Part shown: piece after piece, positions 1 to 9,389 of the stretch
Layout of the letters: each line of letters opens with the position of its first letter
How positions within the stretch are numbered: the stretch's first letter is position 1
NCBI GenBank assembly: GCA_016288155.1
Contig: JAEEYP010000026.1
Span: 1-55,213 of the forward strand
Reading direction: 5' to 3'
Length of the DNA: 55,213 nt
Source: Clostridiales bacterium
GTDB taxonomy: Bacteria; Bacillota; Clostridia; Oscillospirales; CAG-272
Notes under the pieces: model-generated
Told to the model about the DNA's origin: nothing
Databases searched by the model: none
The model's input: only the letters and a program-made list of their open reading frames with translations
Program-made: the position numbers and the translations under genes

Positions 1-25
1 AATACAGACACCCACGGACGGATAT

Positions 26-386
26 GCAGCGGTTGGGGGCATAGCCCCCAAGCCCCCCCATTGGTGTTATGGGCGAGGGACATTCGGTAACGGAACAACG
101 GGGAGAAAGCGGGAACGCTTGGCAGCGGAGGCAAATATAGTTAGCCGAAGACGCGGGGGCTCTGCCCCCACGGGCTCCCCCGCCAAAGGGGGACCTCGTC
201 TCGTGGGGCTAAAGCCCCGGTCCCCCTTTGGAATCCCCGGCTTCGGCATCCGATACCCGCTGACGGGCGTGCAGCGGTTGGGGGCATAGCCCCCAAGCCC
301 CCCATTAGGGTATTGGGGCGAGGGGCGTTCGGTAACGGAACAACGGAGAGAAAGCGGGAACATTGGACAGCGGAGGCAAATATGGT
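26..386. repeat. Pair of ~115-bp direct repeats with GC-rich hairpins
   Basis: Positions 26-140 and 271-386 are near-identical direct repeats. Each begins with GCAGCGGTTGGGGGC, holds a small GGGGGC-ATA-GCCCCC hairpin, and ends GGAGGCAAATAT. Between them, 150-235 contains more self-complementary blocks (GGGGGC/GCCCCC, and AAAGGGGGACC facing GGTCCCCCTTT). Nothing here looks coding, because the open frames simply run through the repeats. The stretch 1-426 is therefore best described as a dispersed non-coding repeat next to the 3' end of the AraC-type gene. I cannot say from one window whether it is mobile. Confidence 0.75.
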
Positions 387-426
387 TTGGGGGACGTGAG
401 GGAGAGAGGCGTCAGTCGGACGGCTC

Positions 427-1218
427 TTATTTATGCGTTCCGCGTCCCGCGCCGCGCCCCGCGTCCGGATCGGTGTAGTCCCACTGCTCCCGGAACTGCG
501 AAGGCGTCAGGTGCGTGAATTTCTTGAACTGGCTGCTGAAGTAGTTGTATTCCCTGTAGCCGAGCCGCCGCGCGATCTCCTTCATCGGGACGTCCGAGTG
601 CGCGAGCAGCTCCTTCGCTTCCTGCATCCGCTGTGTCAGAAGATACTGCATGATCGTCGTCCCCATGGCGCGGCGGAAGATCGTGTTGCAGTAGTTCGGC
701 GTCAGGAAAACCGCGCGCCCGATCTCCTCGAGCGTTATCGGCTCGCTCATGTGCTCGCTGATATACTTGCGGATCGCCGCGACGTGCGGATCCTTGACGG
801 AGGACGCCGCCGTATCGCAGAGCGTCAGATAGATCGCCTCGAAATACCGCTGCCGCCGCGCGGCGACGTAGGGCGCCGAGACGTTCATCGTGTTTTCATA
901 CAGCGTTTGGAGCGCTTCGATCTCCGGCACCGCGCCGCCGCGGATCACGCCGCTGACGCGGGGCAGCGCCGCGCGTTCCTCCTCCGTCAGGCGGACGTTG
1001 AAGGAGCAGTACGCCGCCGTGCCGCCGCTCGCCCGTTCCCGGACGTCCCCCGGCGCGAAGACGATCGCGTCCCCCGCGTGCAGGAGCACCGGGGAACCGT
1101 TGATCCCGTACCGCATAACGCCCCGGAAGAGGACCGTCACGTCCATATACTCGAGCCGCGTCGGCGGCAGCGCCGGGAAGCGCCGGACCTTGTTCCGGGT
1201 GTACAAAAGGATTTCCAT
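427..1218 (-). CDS. AraC-family transcriptional regulator
   Basis: 263 aa DNA-binding regulator. The N-terminal ~140 residues form a cupin-like sensor (LLHAGDAIVFAPGDVRE is typical of an AraC effector domain). The last ~100 residues carry two helix-turn-helix motifs (ITLEEIGRAVFLTPNYCNTI, then MKEIARRLGYREYNYFSSQF), followed by the closing HLTPSQFRE signature. I chose the ATG at 1218 because GGAGGGAG lies just upstream. An upstream in-frame ATG at 1293 adds 25 residues with no recognisable content. The gene diverges from the seven-gene lipoprotein array starting at 1517, and their promoters lie within about 50 bp of each other. It is therefore the natural candidate regulator of that array, probably responding to a sugar. 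That role is inferred from position and family, not shown. Confidence 0.9.
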   Translation of the reverse strand: MEILLYTRNKVRRFPALPPTRLEYMDVTVLFRGVMRYGINGSPVLLHAGDAIVFAPGDVRERASGGTAAYCSFNVRLTEEERAALPRVSGVIRGGAVPEIEALQTLYENTMNVSAPYVAARRQRYFEAIYLTLCDTAASSVKDPHVAAIRKYISEHMSEPITLEEIGRAVFLTPNYCNTIFRRAMGTTIMQYLLTQRMQEAKELLAHSDVPMKEIARRLGYREYNYFSSQFKKFTHLTPSQFREQWDYTDPDAGRGAGRGTHK

Positions 1219-1280
1219 GGCTCCCTCCGCGGAATCGTTGGATTTTATAGGTCTCGCCGGATAAAGTGTGCGATTCGCTA

Positions 1281-1309
1281 TTGACAAACGCACCGATTTG
1301 GGGTAATAT
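1281..1309 (+). promoter_or_regulatory. Sigma-A promoter for the lipoprotein array
   Basis: TTGACA at 1281-1286 and TAATAT at 1304-1309 with a 17-bp spacer. The start would fall near 1316, leaving a leader of about 200 nt before the first lipoprotein ATG at 1517. No other good promoter is seen before the later array genes, so one long transcript is plausible. Confidence 0.7.
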
Positions 1310-1327
1310 TATTCCGTATCCTTATCT

Positions 1328-1355
1328 ATTATAGCAGAATTTCCGGGATCCGCAA
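1328..1355 (-). promoter_or_regulatory. Divergent promoter for the AraC-family gene
   Basis: On the minus strand TATAAT (1328-1333) is preceded by TTGCGG (1350-1355) with a 16-bp spacer. Its transcript would run across the array promoter region at 1281-1309 in the opposite direction. Face-to-face promoters of this kind fit mutual or auto-regulation by the AraC protein. Confidence 0.5.
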
Positions 1356-1516
1356 GGGGGATCGCCGTTTTTGTTCCACGAAAACCCTTTTCTCCCGCGC
1401 ACGGCGGACGCCGGGGCGGGGCGAGTTATAAAAAACAACGCCCGCCGCCCCTGTGCCGGCTTTCTTTCGTCAGACGTGATGACGACGTGATTTTTCGTAT
1501 GGAAAAGGAGTTCCGT

Positions 1517-3025
1517 ATGAATCTCAGAAAATCGATCTGTCTTCTGCTCGCGCTTCTCATGTTCGCGTCCGCCTTCCTCGCCGCCTGTTCCGGCGGAGAG
1601 GAGAAGGAGCCGGTCAACTCCGGCACCGTCACCGATCCCTCCGGGACGCCCGTGACGAGCGCGCCCGCGCCGGAGACGGATCCGCCGGATCCGGATACCG
1701 TGCACGACCTGCCCGCCGATCTCGACTTCGAGGGCGCGAATTTCACGATGGCGTCCGTCGAGGGATGGTCCTGCCTGACGGACGACTACCACGGCGAGAC
1801 CGTGAACGATGCGAAGTACGAGGTCAAGTGCTACGCGCAGGATCTTCTCAACGTGAACGTCACCGAGAATTTTGAAGTATTGGCCGGGAATACCGTGGGG
1901 AGCAATGTGGTATTGAACTACGTGCTTTCCGGCGATACGGACGTTCAGGTCTTCAATCTGCTCGACCGCGACGCGGCAGCCAACACGCTCGAGGAGATCT
2001 TTTTGCCGATCAGCCGCATGCGCTACGTCGACCTGTCGAAGAAATACTGGGGCAGCAGCACCTCGGAGAAGCTGTCGTTCGGGGACTATCAGTTCCTTGC
2101 GCTCGACTCCTTCCAGCTCAACTCGCTGCGCAACGCCGGCTGCATCTTCATGAACCTGACCGTCGCGGAGAACTACAATCTGGAGGTCCCGTACGATCTC
2201 GTCGCGGACGGGAAGTGGACGTTCGACGCGCTTAAGCAGTACGACGGCGTCGTCCAGCACGACGTGGACGGCGACGGCAAGCTGACGCACGAGGACGTGA
2301 CCACCTTCGGTTCCTACGACTGCCGCCAGGTCCTGCTCAACGTCATGAGCGGCGCCGACGTCCCCTTTATCGAGAAGGATGAGGATAATCTGCCCGTCTG
2401 TACCTGCTTCGGCAACGAGAAGCTGATCGGCGTGATGGAGTGGACGAAGGCGCTCTTCTTCAACCCGACGACCGCCGTCTCGGGCGATGAGCAGAGCATG
2501 ATGTATACGCAGGATATGTTCGTCCACGACCGGCAGCTTTTCCTCACCTCGAAACTCGGGATGATGGCCTTGTCCGCGGAGATGGATTCCGTCTTCGCCG
2601 TCTTCCCGTATCCGAAGTACGACGAAGCGCAGGAGAACTATGTCGCCCGCGCCGTGGACGCGATCTTCCCGATGGTCATCAACTCGATCGAAGAGGAGAC
2701 CGCGGACATGGTCGGCGCGGTACTCGAGGCGATGTCCGCCTACGCGTATCAGGAGCTGTTCCCCGCCGTCGTCGAGAAGTCGCTGCAGTTCCGCTACAAC
2801 AACGACCCGCGTTCCACCGAGTTCATCAAGCTCGTCTACGACTCCCGCACGATCGAGCTGTCCGATATGTTCGTCTGGGATATCTTCGGCGATACGCCGA
2901 CGGGACGCCTGATGCTCGGCGACAAAGCGCCCGCCACGTGGCTCGCGTCCATCCAGAGCAAGGCGGAGAATATCCTCGAGGATTATATCGACGATATCCG
3001 GTATCTCGTCAAGAACCTCAAGTGA
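1517..3025 (+). CDS. Solute-binding lipoprotein, array member 1 (clade A)
   Basis: 502 aa extracellular lipoprotein resembling family-1/type-2 periplasmic binding proteins of carbohydrate ABC systems. It has a signal peptide with lipobox LAAC and lipidated Cys24, then a Pro/Thr/Ser-rich linker to about residue 65, then the binding fold. The family-typical block PYDLVADGKWTFDALKQYDG is followed by an EF-hand-like loop DVDGDGKLTHED (residues 249-260) with Asp at positions 1, 3, 5 and 12. Start ATG 1517 follows AAAGGAG. It is closest to array member 4: most of both bodies is identical, including FNLLDRDAAANTLEEIFLPI versus FNMLDRDAAANTLEEIFLPI. The ligand is unknown and the sugar assignment rests on family only. 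No permease is adjacent. Confidence 0.85.
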   Translation: MNLRKSICLLLALLMFASAFLAACSGGEEKEPVNSGTVTDPSGTPVTSAPAPETDPPDPDTVHDLPADLDFEGANFTMASVEGWSCLTDDYHGETVNDAKYEVKCYAQDLLNVNVTENFEVLAGNTVGSNVVLNYVLSGDTDVQVFNLLDRDAAANTLEEIFLPISRMRYVDLSKKYWGSSTSEKLSFGDYQFLALDSFQLNSLRNAGCIFMNLTVAENYNLEVPYDLVADGKWTFDALKQYDGVVQHDVDGDGKLTHEDVTTFGSYDCRQVLLNVMSGADVPFIEKDEDNLPVCTCFGNEKLIGVMEWTKALFFNPTTAVSGDEQSMMYTQDMFVHDRQLFLTSKLGMMALSAEMDSVFAVFPYPKYDEAQENYVARAVDAIFPMVINSIEEETADMVGAVLEAMSAYAYQELFPAVVEKSLQFRYNNDPRSTEFIKLVYDSRTIELSDMFVWDIFGDTPTGRLMLGDKAPATWLASIQSKAENILEDYIDDIRYLVKNLK

Positions 3026-3068
3026 CGGTCGGCACACGGACCCGTCGGATAAGGAAAGGAGAATCTCC

Positions 3069-4574
3069 ATGAAACGCACAAAGATCCTCTGTCTCTTCCT
3101 CGCGCTTCTGATGCTCACCGCCGCTTTCCTTGCCGCCTGCTCCGGCGGAGAGGAGAAGGAGCCGATCAACTCCGGCACCGCCGTCACCGATCCCTCCGGG
3201 ACGCCCGTGACGAGCGCGCCCGAGCCGGAGACGGAAGCGGTCGATCCGGATACCGTCCACGATCTGCCCGAAGGGCTGGACTTCGGGGGGGCGGATTTTG
3301 TGATGTATACAGTCCATTACTATCAGTCCCTGCAGAATGATGAGGTCGGTGAGACCCTGCACGACACGCAGTACGACGTCAAGCGCTATACCGAGGAACT
3401 CCTCGGCGTCAGCATCCGGGAAATGCTCGGCGGGACTGACGACGAACTCCTCAATGCCTCGGCCTACCATCTTTCCGGCGATACGGATATCCACGTATGG
3501 ATGGAATACGACCGCGAGGCGTTTTCGCACGCGCTGATAAACTACTACACCCCGCTTTCCCAGACCAAATACGTGGATACCTCGAAAAAGTACTGGAATC
3601 CCACCGTCGCGGAAAAGCTGGCCGTCGGCGACTGTGAGTTCGTCTCGCTCGGCAGCTTCCAGCTGGGGGCTTTCGAGAACGTCGGCTGTATCTTTATGAA
3701 TCTCACCGTGGCGGAAAACGTCGGCGTCGAGGTGCCGTTCCGGCTCGTAAAAGAGGGCAAATGGACGCTCGACGCGATCGCCGCCTACAGCGAGACCGCC
3801 AATTACGACGTGGACGGCGACGGCGACATGACACAGGCGGATTCCACGACCTTCGGCTCCAGCGATCACCGGCAGACACTGCTCAATTTCATGAGCGGCT
3901 CCGACGTTCCTTTCATGGGAAAGGATGAGAACAATCTCCCCTGTCTCCTCGCCTTCGGCAATGAAAAGCTCATCAATATGATGGAGTGGGTCAAGAAGAT
4001 GTTCTTCAATCCCGTGACCTCCGTCGCCTCCAAGGCGGACGTCGCCAGCATGATAACGACGGACATGTTCACGCACGACCGGCAGCTTTTCCTGATCGGC
4101 GAGCTCAGAAACATGCGCAATAACCTCCAGGAAATGGAGTCTGTGTACGCTGTTTTGCCTATCCCGAAGTATGATGAGGCGCAAAAGGACTACATATCCC
4201 GTACAAAGGATACGGTCTTCCCCATGCTCCTCAACAACTCGCCGGACAAGGATATGGACAGCGCCGTGCTTGAGGCGATGTCCGCCCGCGCGTATCAGTA
4301 TCTGATCCCCGCGCTGATCCATACTTCTCTCCAGCACCGGTACAACAACGATCCACGCAACGTGGAATGCATCCAGATCTGCTTCGATCATTTTGTCGTC
4401 GAACTGTCGGACATGATGCTGTGGAGTACTTTCGGCGATACGCCGACGTGGCGTCTGATGTACAGGGATATCGCTCCCGCCTCGTGGCTTGCTTCCGTTC
4501 AGAACGCCGCGGAGATCAACCTTGCCAAATCGAACGCCAATATCCAGAAGCTCTTCGAGGAGAGGGACGGATAA
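3069..4574 (+). CDS. Solute-binding lipoprotein, array member 2 (clade B)
   Basis: 501 aa lipoprotein with lipobox LAAC (Cys24). The EF-hand-like loop DVDGDGDMTQAD begins at residue 247. The body belongs to clade B: it has FVMYTVHYYQSL after the linker and WMEYDREAF in the pocket region, where clades A and C have NLLDR. In contrast, its linker (GTPVTSAPEPETEAVDPDT) matches that of member 3, which has a different body. This suggests local exchange of 5' ends. Starts 43 bp after member 1 with AAGGAGAATCTCC before the ATG, so it is probably co-transcribed. Ligand unknown. Confidence 0.85.
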   Translation: MKRTKILCLFLALLMLTAAFLAACSGGEEKEPINSGTAVTDPSGTPVTSAPEPETEAVDPDTVHDLPEGLDFGGADFVMYTVHYYQSLQNDEVGETLHDTQYDVKRYTEELLGVSIREMLGGTDDELLNASAYHLSGDTDIHVWMEYDREAFSHALINYYTPLSQTKYVDTSKKYWNPTVAEKLAVGDCEFVSLGSFQLGAFENVGCIFMNLTVAENVGVEVPFRLVKEGKWTLDAIAAYSETANYDVDGDGDMTQADSTTFGSSDHRQTLLNFMSGSDVPFMGKDENNLPCLLAFGNEKLINMMEWVKKMFFNPVTSVASKADVASMITTDMFTHDRQLFLIGELRNMRNNLQEMESVYAVLPIPKYDEAQKDYISRTKDTVFPMLLNNSPDKDMDSAVLEAMSARAYQYLIPALIHTSLQHRYNNDPRNVECIQICFDHFVVELSDMMLWSTFGDTPTWRLMYRDIAPASWLASVQNAAEINLAKSNANIQKLFEERDG

Positions 4575-4684
4575 CGCCGCAGACGGGCGCGGAGCGTGAC
4601 GCTCCTCTCTTCCCGGATGAAAGGGACTGAGATCCCGTAATCTTTTGCCGAAAAGACAGAAAACCGCAAGGAGGTGCTTTCATT

Positions 4685-6190
4685 ATGGCATTTCGCAGAC
4701 CGCTGTGTTTTCTTCTCGTCCTTATGATGCTCGCTTCCGCCTGTCTCTCCGCGTGTTCCGGCGGGGAGGAGAAGGAGCCGGTCAACTCCGGCACCGCCGT
4801 CACCGATCCCTCCGGGACGCCCGTGACGAACGCGCCCGAGCCGGAGACGGAAGCGGTCGATCCGGATACCGTCCACGATCTGCCCGAAGGGCTGGACTTC
4901 GGGGGCGCCGCGTTCACGATGGCGTCCACCGAGAACTGGTCCTGTCTCGTCAACTACGAGGATACGAACGGCGAGGCGCTGAACGACGCGAAGTACGAAG
5001 TGAAGCGCTATGCCGAGGAGCTTCTTTCCGTGTCGGTCACGGAGGAGCTGACGCTTCCCGCGGAGGCGGGCGGCACGGCCATTAACTACGTGCTTTCCGG
5101 CGAGACGGAGATCCAGGTCTTCAACCTGCTTGACCGCGCGGCGATCTCCAGCGCGATGAGGAACGTCTTTCTGCCGCTCAGCCGGGCGCGCTATATCGAT
5201 CTGTCAAAGAAGTACTGGGGCATCGGCGTCGCGGAGAAGCTGTCGGTCGGCGGTTTTCAGTTCCTCGCGCTCGACAGTTTCCAGCTCAATTCCTTCCGCA
5301 ACGCCGGGTGCCTGTTCATGAATCTCAGCGTCGCGGACAATTATAACCTGCCCATTCCCTACGACCTCGTCGAAACCGGAAAGTGGACGTTCGACGCGCT
5401 CGCCGCGTACAGCGGCGCCGTTCTGAACGATGTGGACGGCGACGGGGATCTGACGCCGGACGACGCCGTCACCTTCGGCTCCACCGACCATCGGCAGACG
5501 CTGCTCAATTTCATGAGCGCCGCCGAGGTTCCCTTCATGGGCAAGGATGAAAAGAATTATCCGTGCTTCACCTGCTTCGGCAACGAGAAGCTCATCGACG
5601 TGATGACGTGGGTCAAGAAGACCTTCTTCAATGCGGCGACTTCCATCGCCTCCAAGGCGGACGGCGACAGCATGGTCACGACGGGCATGTTCATCCACGA
5701 CCGGCAGCTCTTTCTGTTGGGACGGCTCGGAAACATGCTCGGCGACGAGATGCGGAACATGGATTCCGTCTACGCCGTCTTCCCGTATCCGAAGTATGAC
5801 GAATCGCAGGCGGAGTACATCTCCCGCGCCGTGGACGGGATCTTCCCGATGATCATCAATACGGCGACCGATCCGGATATGGTCAGCGCGGTGCTCGAGG
5901 CGATGTCCGCCCGCGCGTATCAGGAACTGCTTCCCGCGCTCGTCGAGACCTCGCTCCAGTTCAAGTACAACAACGATCCGCGTTCCGTCGAAAACATCCA
6001 GATCGTTTTCGACACCCGCACCGTGGAACTGTCGGACATGATCGTATGGAGCACCTTCGGCGATACGCCGACGTGGCGTCTGATGTACAGAGATATACCG
6101 CCTGTTTCGTGGCTCGAATCCGTTCAGACCGGGGCGGGGACAACCCTCGAACGGTTTCTGGCCAACGCACAGGAACTCATGAATCAATAA
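4685..6190 (+). CDS. Solute-binding lipoprotein, array member 3 (clade C)
   Basis: 501 aa lipoprotein with lipobox LSAC (Cys24) and the EF-hand-like loop DVDGDGDLTPDD from residue 249. The body is clade C, closest to member 5: both have NGEALNDAKYEVKRYAEELL, TEELTLPAEAGGTAI and SAAEVPFMGKD. The linker is almost the same as in member 2. The 110-bp gap before it is the longest inside the array and contains a small GAGCG/CGCTC inverted repeat, but no clear terminator or promoter. AAGGAGG precedes the ATG. Predicted cell-surface binding role; ligand unknown. Confidence 0.85.
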   Translation: MAFRRPLCFLLVLMMLASACLSACSGGEEKEPVNSGTAVTDPSGTPVTNAPEPETEAVDPDTVHDLPEGLDFGGAAFTMASTENWSCLVNYEDTNGEALNDAKYEVKRYAEELLSVSVTEELTLPAEAGGTAINYVLSGETEIQVFNLLDRAAISSAMRNVFLPLSRARYIDLSKKYWGIGVAEKLSVGGFQFLALDSFQLNSFRNAGCLFMNLSVADNYNLPIPYDLVETGKWTFDALAAYSGAVLNDVDGDGDLTPDDAVTFGSTDHRQTLLNFMSAAEVPFMGKDEKNYPCFTCFGNEKLIDVMTWVKKTFFNAATSIASKADGDSMVTTGMFIHDRQLFLLGRLGNMLGDEMRNMDSVYAVFPYPKYDESQAEYISRAVDGIFPMIINTATDPDMVSAVLEAMSARAYQELLPALVETSLQFKYNNDPRSVENIQIVFDTRTVELSDMIVWSTFGDTPTWRLMYRDIPPVSWLESVQTGAGTTLERFLANAQELMNQ

Positions 6191-6229
6191 TCCCGTCAAG
6201 ACGGTATTATCCCGAAAAAGGAGTACACT

Positions 6230-7756
6230 ATGAAACAAAGAAAATCGGTCTGCCTTCTGCTCGCCCTTCTGATGCTCACCGCCGCTTTCCTTGCCGCCTG
6301 CTCCGGCGACGGCGGGAAGGATCCCGTTTCCTCCGGCAACTCCGGCACCGCCGTCACCGATCCCTCCGGGACGCCCGTGACGAGCGCGCCCGCGCCGGAG
6401 ACGGAGCCGCCGGATCCGGATACCGTGCACGATCTGCCTGCCGATCTCGATTTCGACGGCGCTTCGTTCAAGATGGCGTCCACCGAGAACTGGTCCTGCC
6501 TGAGGAACGATTACAGCGGCGAGATCGTGAACGACACGAAGTACGAGGTCAAGTGCTACGCGCAGGATCTTCTCAACGTGGACGTCGAGGAGAACTTTGA
6601 GATAATGGCCGGGAATTCCGTGGGGAGCAACATAGTGCTGAACTACGTGCTCTCCGGCGAGACGGAGGTCCAGGTCTTCAATATGCTCGACCGCGACGCG
6701 GCAGCCAACACGCTCGAGGAGATCTTTCTCCCGATCAGCCGCATGCGCTACGTCGATCTCTCGAAGAAATACTGGGGCAGTCAGGCCGCCGAGAAGCTGT
6801 CGTTCGGGGACTATCAGTTCCTCGCGCTCGATTCCTTCCAGCTCAACTCGCTGAACAGGGCGGGCTGCATCTTCATGAACCTGACCGTCGCGGAGAACTA
6901 CAATCTGGAGGTCCCGTATGATCTCGTCGCGGACGGGAAGTGGACGCTCGACGTGCTTAAGCAGTACGACGGGGCGGTCCAGCACGACGTGGACGGCGAC
7001 GGCAAGCTGACGCACGAGGACGTCACCACCTTCGGTTACGCCGACAGCCGTCAGCTGCTCCTCAACGTCATGAGCGGCGCCAACGTCCCCTTCATCGAAA
7101 AGGACGAAGACAACCTTCCCATCTGCACCTGCTTCGGCAACGAGAAACTGATCAACGTGATGGAATTCACCCAGAAGCTGTTCTTCAACCCGGCGACCTC
7201 CGTCTCGGTCGACGGCGATGAGAAGAACCTTATGTACACGCAGGACATGTTCATCCACGACCGACAGCTCTTCCTCGTCGCGCAGCTCAGAGACATCGTC
7301 TATTCCGCGGAGATGGATTCCGTCTTCGCCGTCTTCCCTTACCCGAAGTACGACGAAGCGCAGGAGAACTACGTCGCCCGCGCCGTGGACGCGATCTTCC
7401 CGATGGTCATCAACTCGATCGACGCGGAGACCGCGGACATGGTCGGCGCGGTGCTCGAGGCGATGTCCGCCTACGCGTACCAGTACCTGTTCCCCGCCGT
7501 CGTCGAGACCTCGCTCCAGTTCCGCTACAACAACGACCCGCGTTCCACCGAGTTCATCAAGCTCGTCTACGACTCCCGCACGATCGAGCTGTCGGATATG
7601 CTCGTCTGGGACATCTTCGGCGACACGCCGACGTTCCGTCTGATGTATCAAGGGACCGCTCCCGCCACGTGGCTCGCGTCCATCCAGAGCAAGGCGGAGA
7701 ATATCCTCGACGATTATATCGACGATATCCGGTATCTCGTCAAAAACCTGAAGTGA
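6230..7756 (+). CDS. Solute-binding lipoprotein, array member 4 (clade A)
   Basis: 508 aa lipoprotein, lipobox LAAC (Cys24), EF-hand-like loop DVDGDGKLTHED from residue 253. The body is near-identical to member 1, including the C-terminal block ASIQSKAENILDDYIDDIRY. The residues right after the lipid Cys (SGDGGKDPV) match member 5 rather than member 1, another sign of mosaic 5' ends. AAAGGAG precedes the ATG, 39 bp after member 3. High identity to member 1 implies recent duplication or gene conversion. Confidence 0.85.
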   Translation: MKQRKSVCLLLALLMLTAAFLAACSGDGGKDPVSSGNSGTAVTDPSGTPVTSAPAPETEPPDPDTVHDLPADLDFDGASFKMASTENWSCLRNDYSGEIVNDTKYEVKCYAQDLLNVDVEENFEIMAGNSVGSNIVLNYVLSGETEVQVFNMLDRDAAANTLEEIFLPISRMRYVDLSKKYWGSQAAEKLSFGDYQFLALDSFQLNSLNRAGCIFMNLTVAENYNLEVPYDLVADGKWTLDVLKQYDGAVQHDVDGDGKLTHEDVTTFGYADSRQLLLNVMSGANVPFIEKDEDNLPICTCFGNEKLINVMEFTQKLFFNPATSVSVDGDEKNLMYTQDMFIHDRQLFLVAQLRDIVYSAEMDSVFAVFPYPKYDEAQENYVARAVDAIFPMVINSIDAETADMVGAVLEAMSAYAYQYLFPAVVETSLQFRYNNDPRSTEFIKLVYDSRTIELSDMLVWDIFGDTPTFRLMYQGTAPATWLASIQSKAENILDDYIDDIRYLVKNLK

Positions 7757-7815
7757 CCGCCGGCGCCCTCCGGCACCGACCGTACGCATTTTTTACAACG
7801 ACAAAGGAGTCCCCC

Positions 7816-9339
7816 ATGAAACGCACAAAGATCCTCAGTCTCTTCCTCGCCCTTCTGATGCTCGCCTCCGCCTGCCTCGCCGCCTGCTCCGGCGACGGCG
7901 GGAAGGATCCCGTCGTGACCGGCGGCGCCGATACCGCCGGCACCGGTACCGCCCCGACTCCCGAGACGGAGCCGCCCGTGCCGGAGACGGAGCCGGTCGA
8001 TCCGGATACCGTCCACGATCTGCCCGAAGGGCTGAGCTTTGACGGCGCCTCGTTCAAGATGGCGTCGTACGAGAATTGGTCGTGCCTCGTCAATTACGAG
8101 GACGCGAACGGCGAGGCGCTGAACGACGCGAAATATGAAGTGAAGCGCTACGCCGAGGAACTGCTCGACGTGTCGGTCACGGAGGAGCTGACGCTTCCCG
8201 CGGAGGCGGGCGGCACGGCCATCGACTACGCGCTTGCCGGCGAGACGGAGATCCAGGTCTTCAACCTGCTTGACCGCGAGGCGTTCTCCGCCGCGACGGA
8301 AAATGTCTTCCTTCCTCTCGGCGAGGCGCGCTATATGGATCTCTCGAAGAAATACTGGGGGAGCGGCATCGCCGAAAAACTGGCGTTCGGGGAGTATCAG
8401 TTCCTCGCGCTCGACTCCTTCCAACTCAATTCTTTCCGCAACGCCGGGTGCCTGTTCATGAATCTCGCCGTCGCGGAGAACTATAACCTCACCGTTCCCT
8501 ACGACCGGGTCAAGAACGGGACGTGGACGTTCGACGCCCTCGCCGAATACAGCGGCGCCGTTCTGAACGACGTGGACGGCGACGGCAGGATGACGAAGGC
8601 GGACGCCGTTACCTTCGGTTCTACCGACCATCGGCAGACGCTGCTCAATTTTCTGAGCGCGGCAGAAGTCCCCTTCATGGGCAAGGACGCGGACAACCTC
8701 CCCTGCTTCACCTGCTTCGGCAACGAGAAGCTCGTCGACGTGATCGCGTGGGTCAAGGCGACCTTCTTCGATCCTTCGTCCTCCGTCGCGGAGACGGACA
8801 ACACAGAGAGCATGGTCACGACGGATATGTTCATCCACGACCGGCAGCTCTTCATGACCGGCGACCTCGGGGACATGCTCAGCGATGAACTCAGAAACAT
8901 GGATTCCACCTACGCCGTCTTCCCCTTCCCGAAATATGACGAGGCCCAGGAAAGCTACGTCTCCCGCGCCGTGGACGGGATCTTCCCGATGATCCTCGGT
9001 ACGGTGGAGGACGCGGATATGGTCAGCGCGGTGCTCGAGGCGATGTCCGCCCATGCGTACCGAGAGCTGCTCCCCGCGCTCGTCGAGACCTCTCTCCAGT
9101 TCAAGTACAACAACGACCCGCGTTCCGTCGAGAACATCCAGATCGTCTTCGACACCCGCACGCTCGAGCTGTCGGATATGATCGTGTGGGACGATTTCGG
9201 CGACACGCCGACGTGGCGTCTGATGTACAAGGATACCGCGCCCGCCACGTGGCTCGCCTCCGTTCAGGGCAAGGTGGAAGGCAAGCTCGATAAGTGCATC
9301 GACGACATCGGCTATCTCATGAAGGAGATCTCCAAATAA
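7816..9339 (+). CDS. Solute-binding lipoprotein, array member 5 (clade C)
   Basis: 507 aa lipoprotein with lipobox LAAC and EF-hand-like loop DVDGDGRMTKAD from residue 252. Clade C body as in member 3. The linker is distinctive: it repeats PETEPPVPETEPVDPDT and lacks the TDPSGTPVT block of most members. Start ATG 7816 follows AAAGGAG; a longer in-frame extension to 7669 would read into member 4 and lacks a signal peptide, so it was rejected. Predicted surface solute capture, ligand unknown. Confidence 0.85.
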   Translation: MKRTKILSLFLALLMLASACLAACSGDGGKDPVVTGGADTAGTGTAPTPETEPPVPETEPVDPDTVHDLPEGLSFDGASFKMASYENWSCLVNYEDANGEALNDAKYEVKRYAEELLDVSVTEELTLPAEAGGTAIDYALAGETEIQVFNLLDREAFSAATENVFLPLGEARYMDLSKKYWGSGIAEKLAFGEYQFLALDSFQLNSFRNAGCLFMNLAVAENYNLTVPYDRVKNGTWTFDALAEYSGAVLNDVDGDGRMTKADAVTFGSTDHRQTLLNFLSAAEVPFMGKDADNLPCFTCFGNEKLVDVIAWVKATFFDPSSSVAETDNTESMVTTDMFIHDRQLFMTGDLGDMLSDELRNMDSTYAVFPFPKYDEAQESYVSRAVDGIFPMILGTVEDADMVSAVLEAMSAHAYRELLPALVETSLQFKYNNDPRSVENIQIVFDTRTLELSDMIVWDDFGDTPTWRLMYKDTAPATWLASVQGKVEGKLDKCIDDIGYLMKEISK

Positions 9340-9389
9340 TCCGAGCCCCGTATCATGCGGGTTTTCCGGCGGGCAAAGGAGGACATGAT

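Noticed and set aside
5204..7789. 861-codon minus-strand open frame across lipoproteins 3 and 4
   Set aside because: It crosses two sense genes and repeats with them, as expected for the antisense of paralogs. No start signal.
7669..7815. Longer N-terminus for lipoprotein 5 in the same frame
   Set aside because: It lies within the coding end of lipoprotein 4 and would hide the signal peptide; ATG 7816 has a clear ribosome site.
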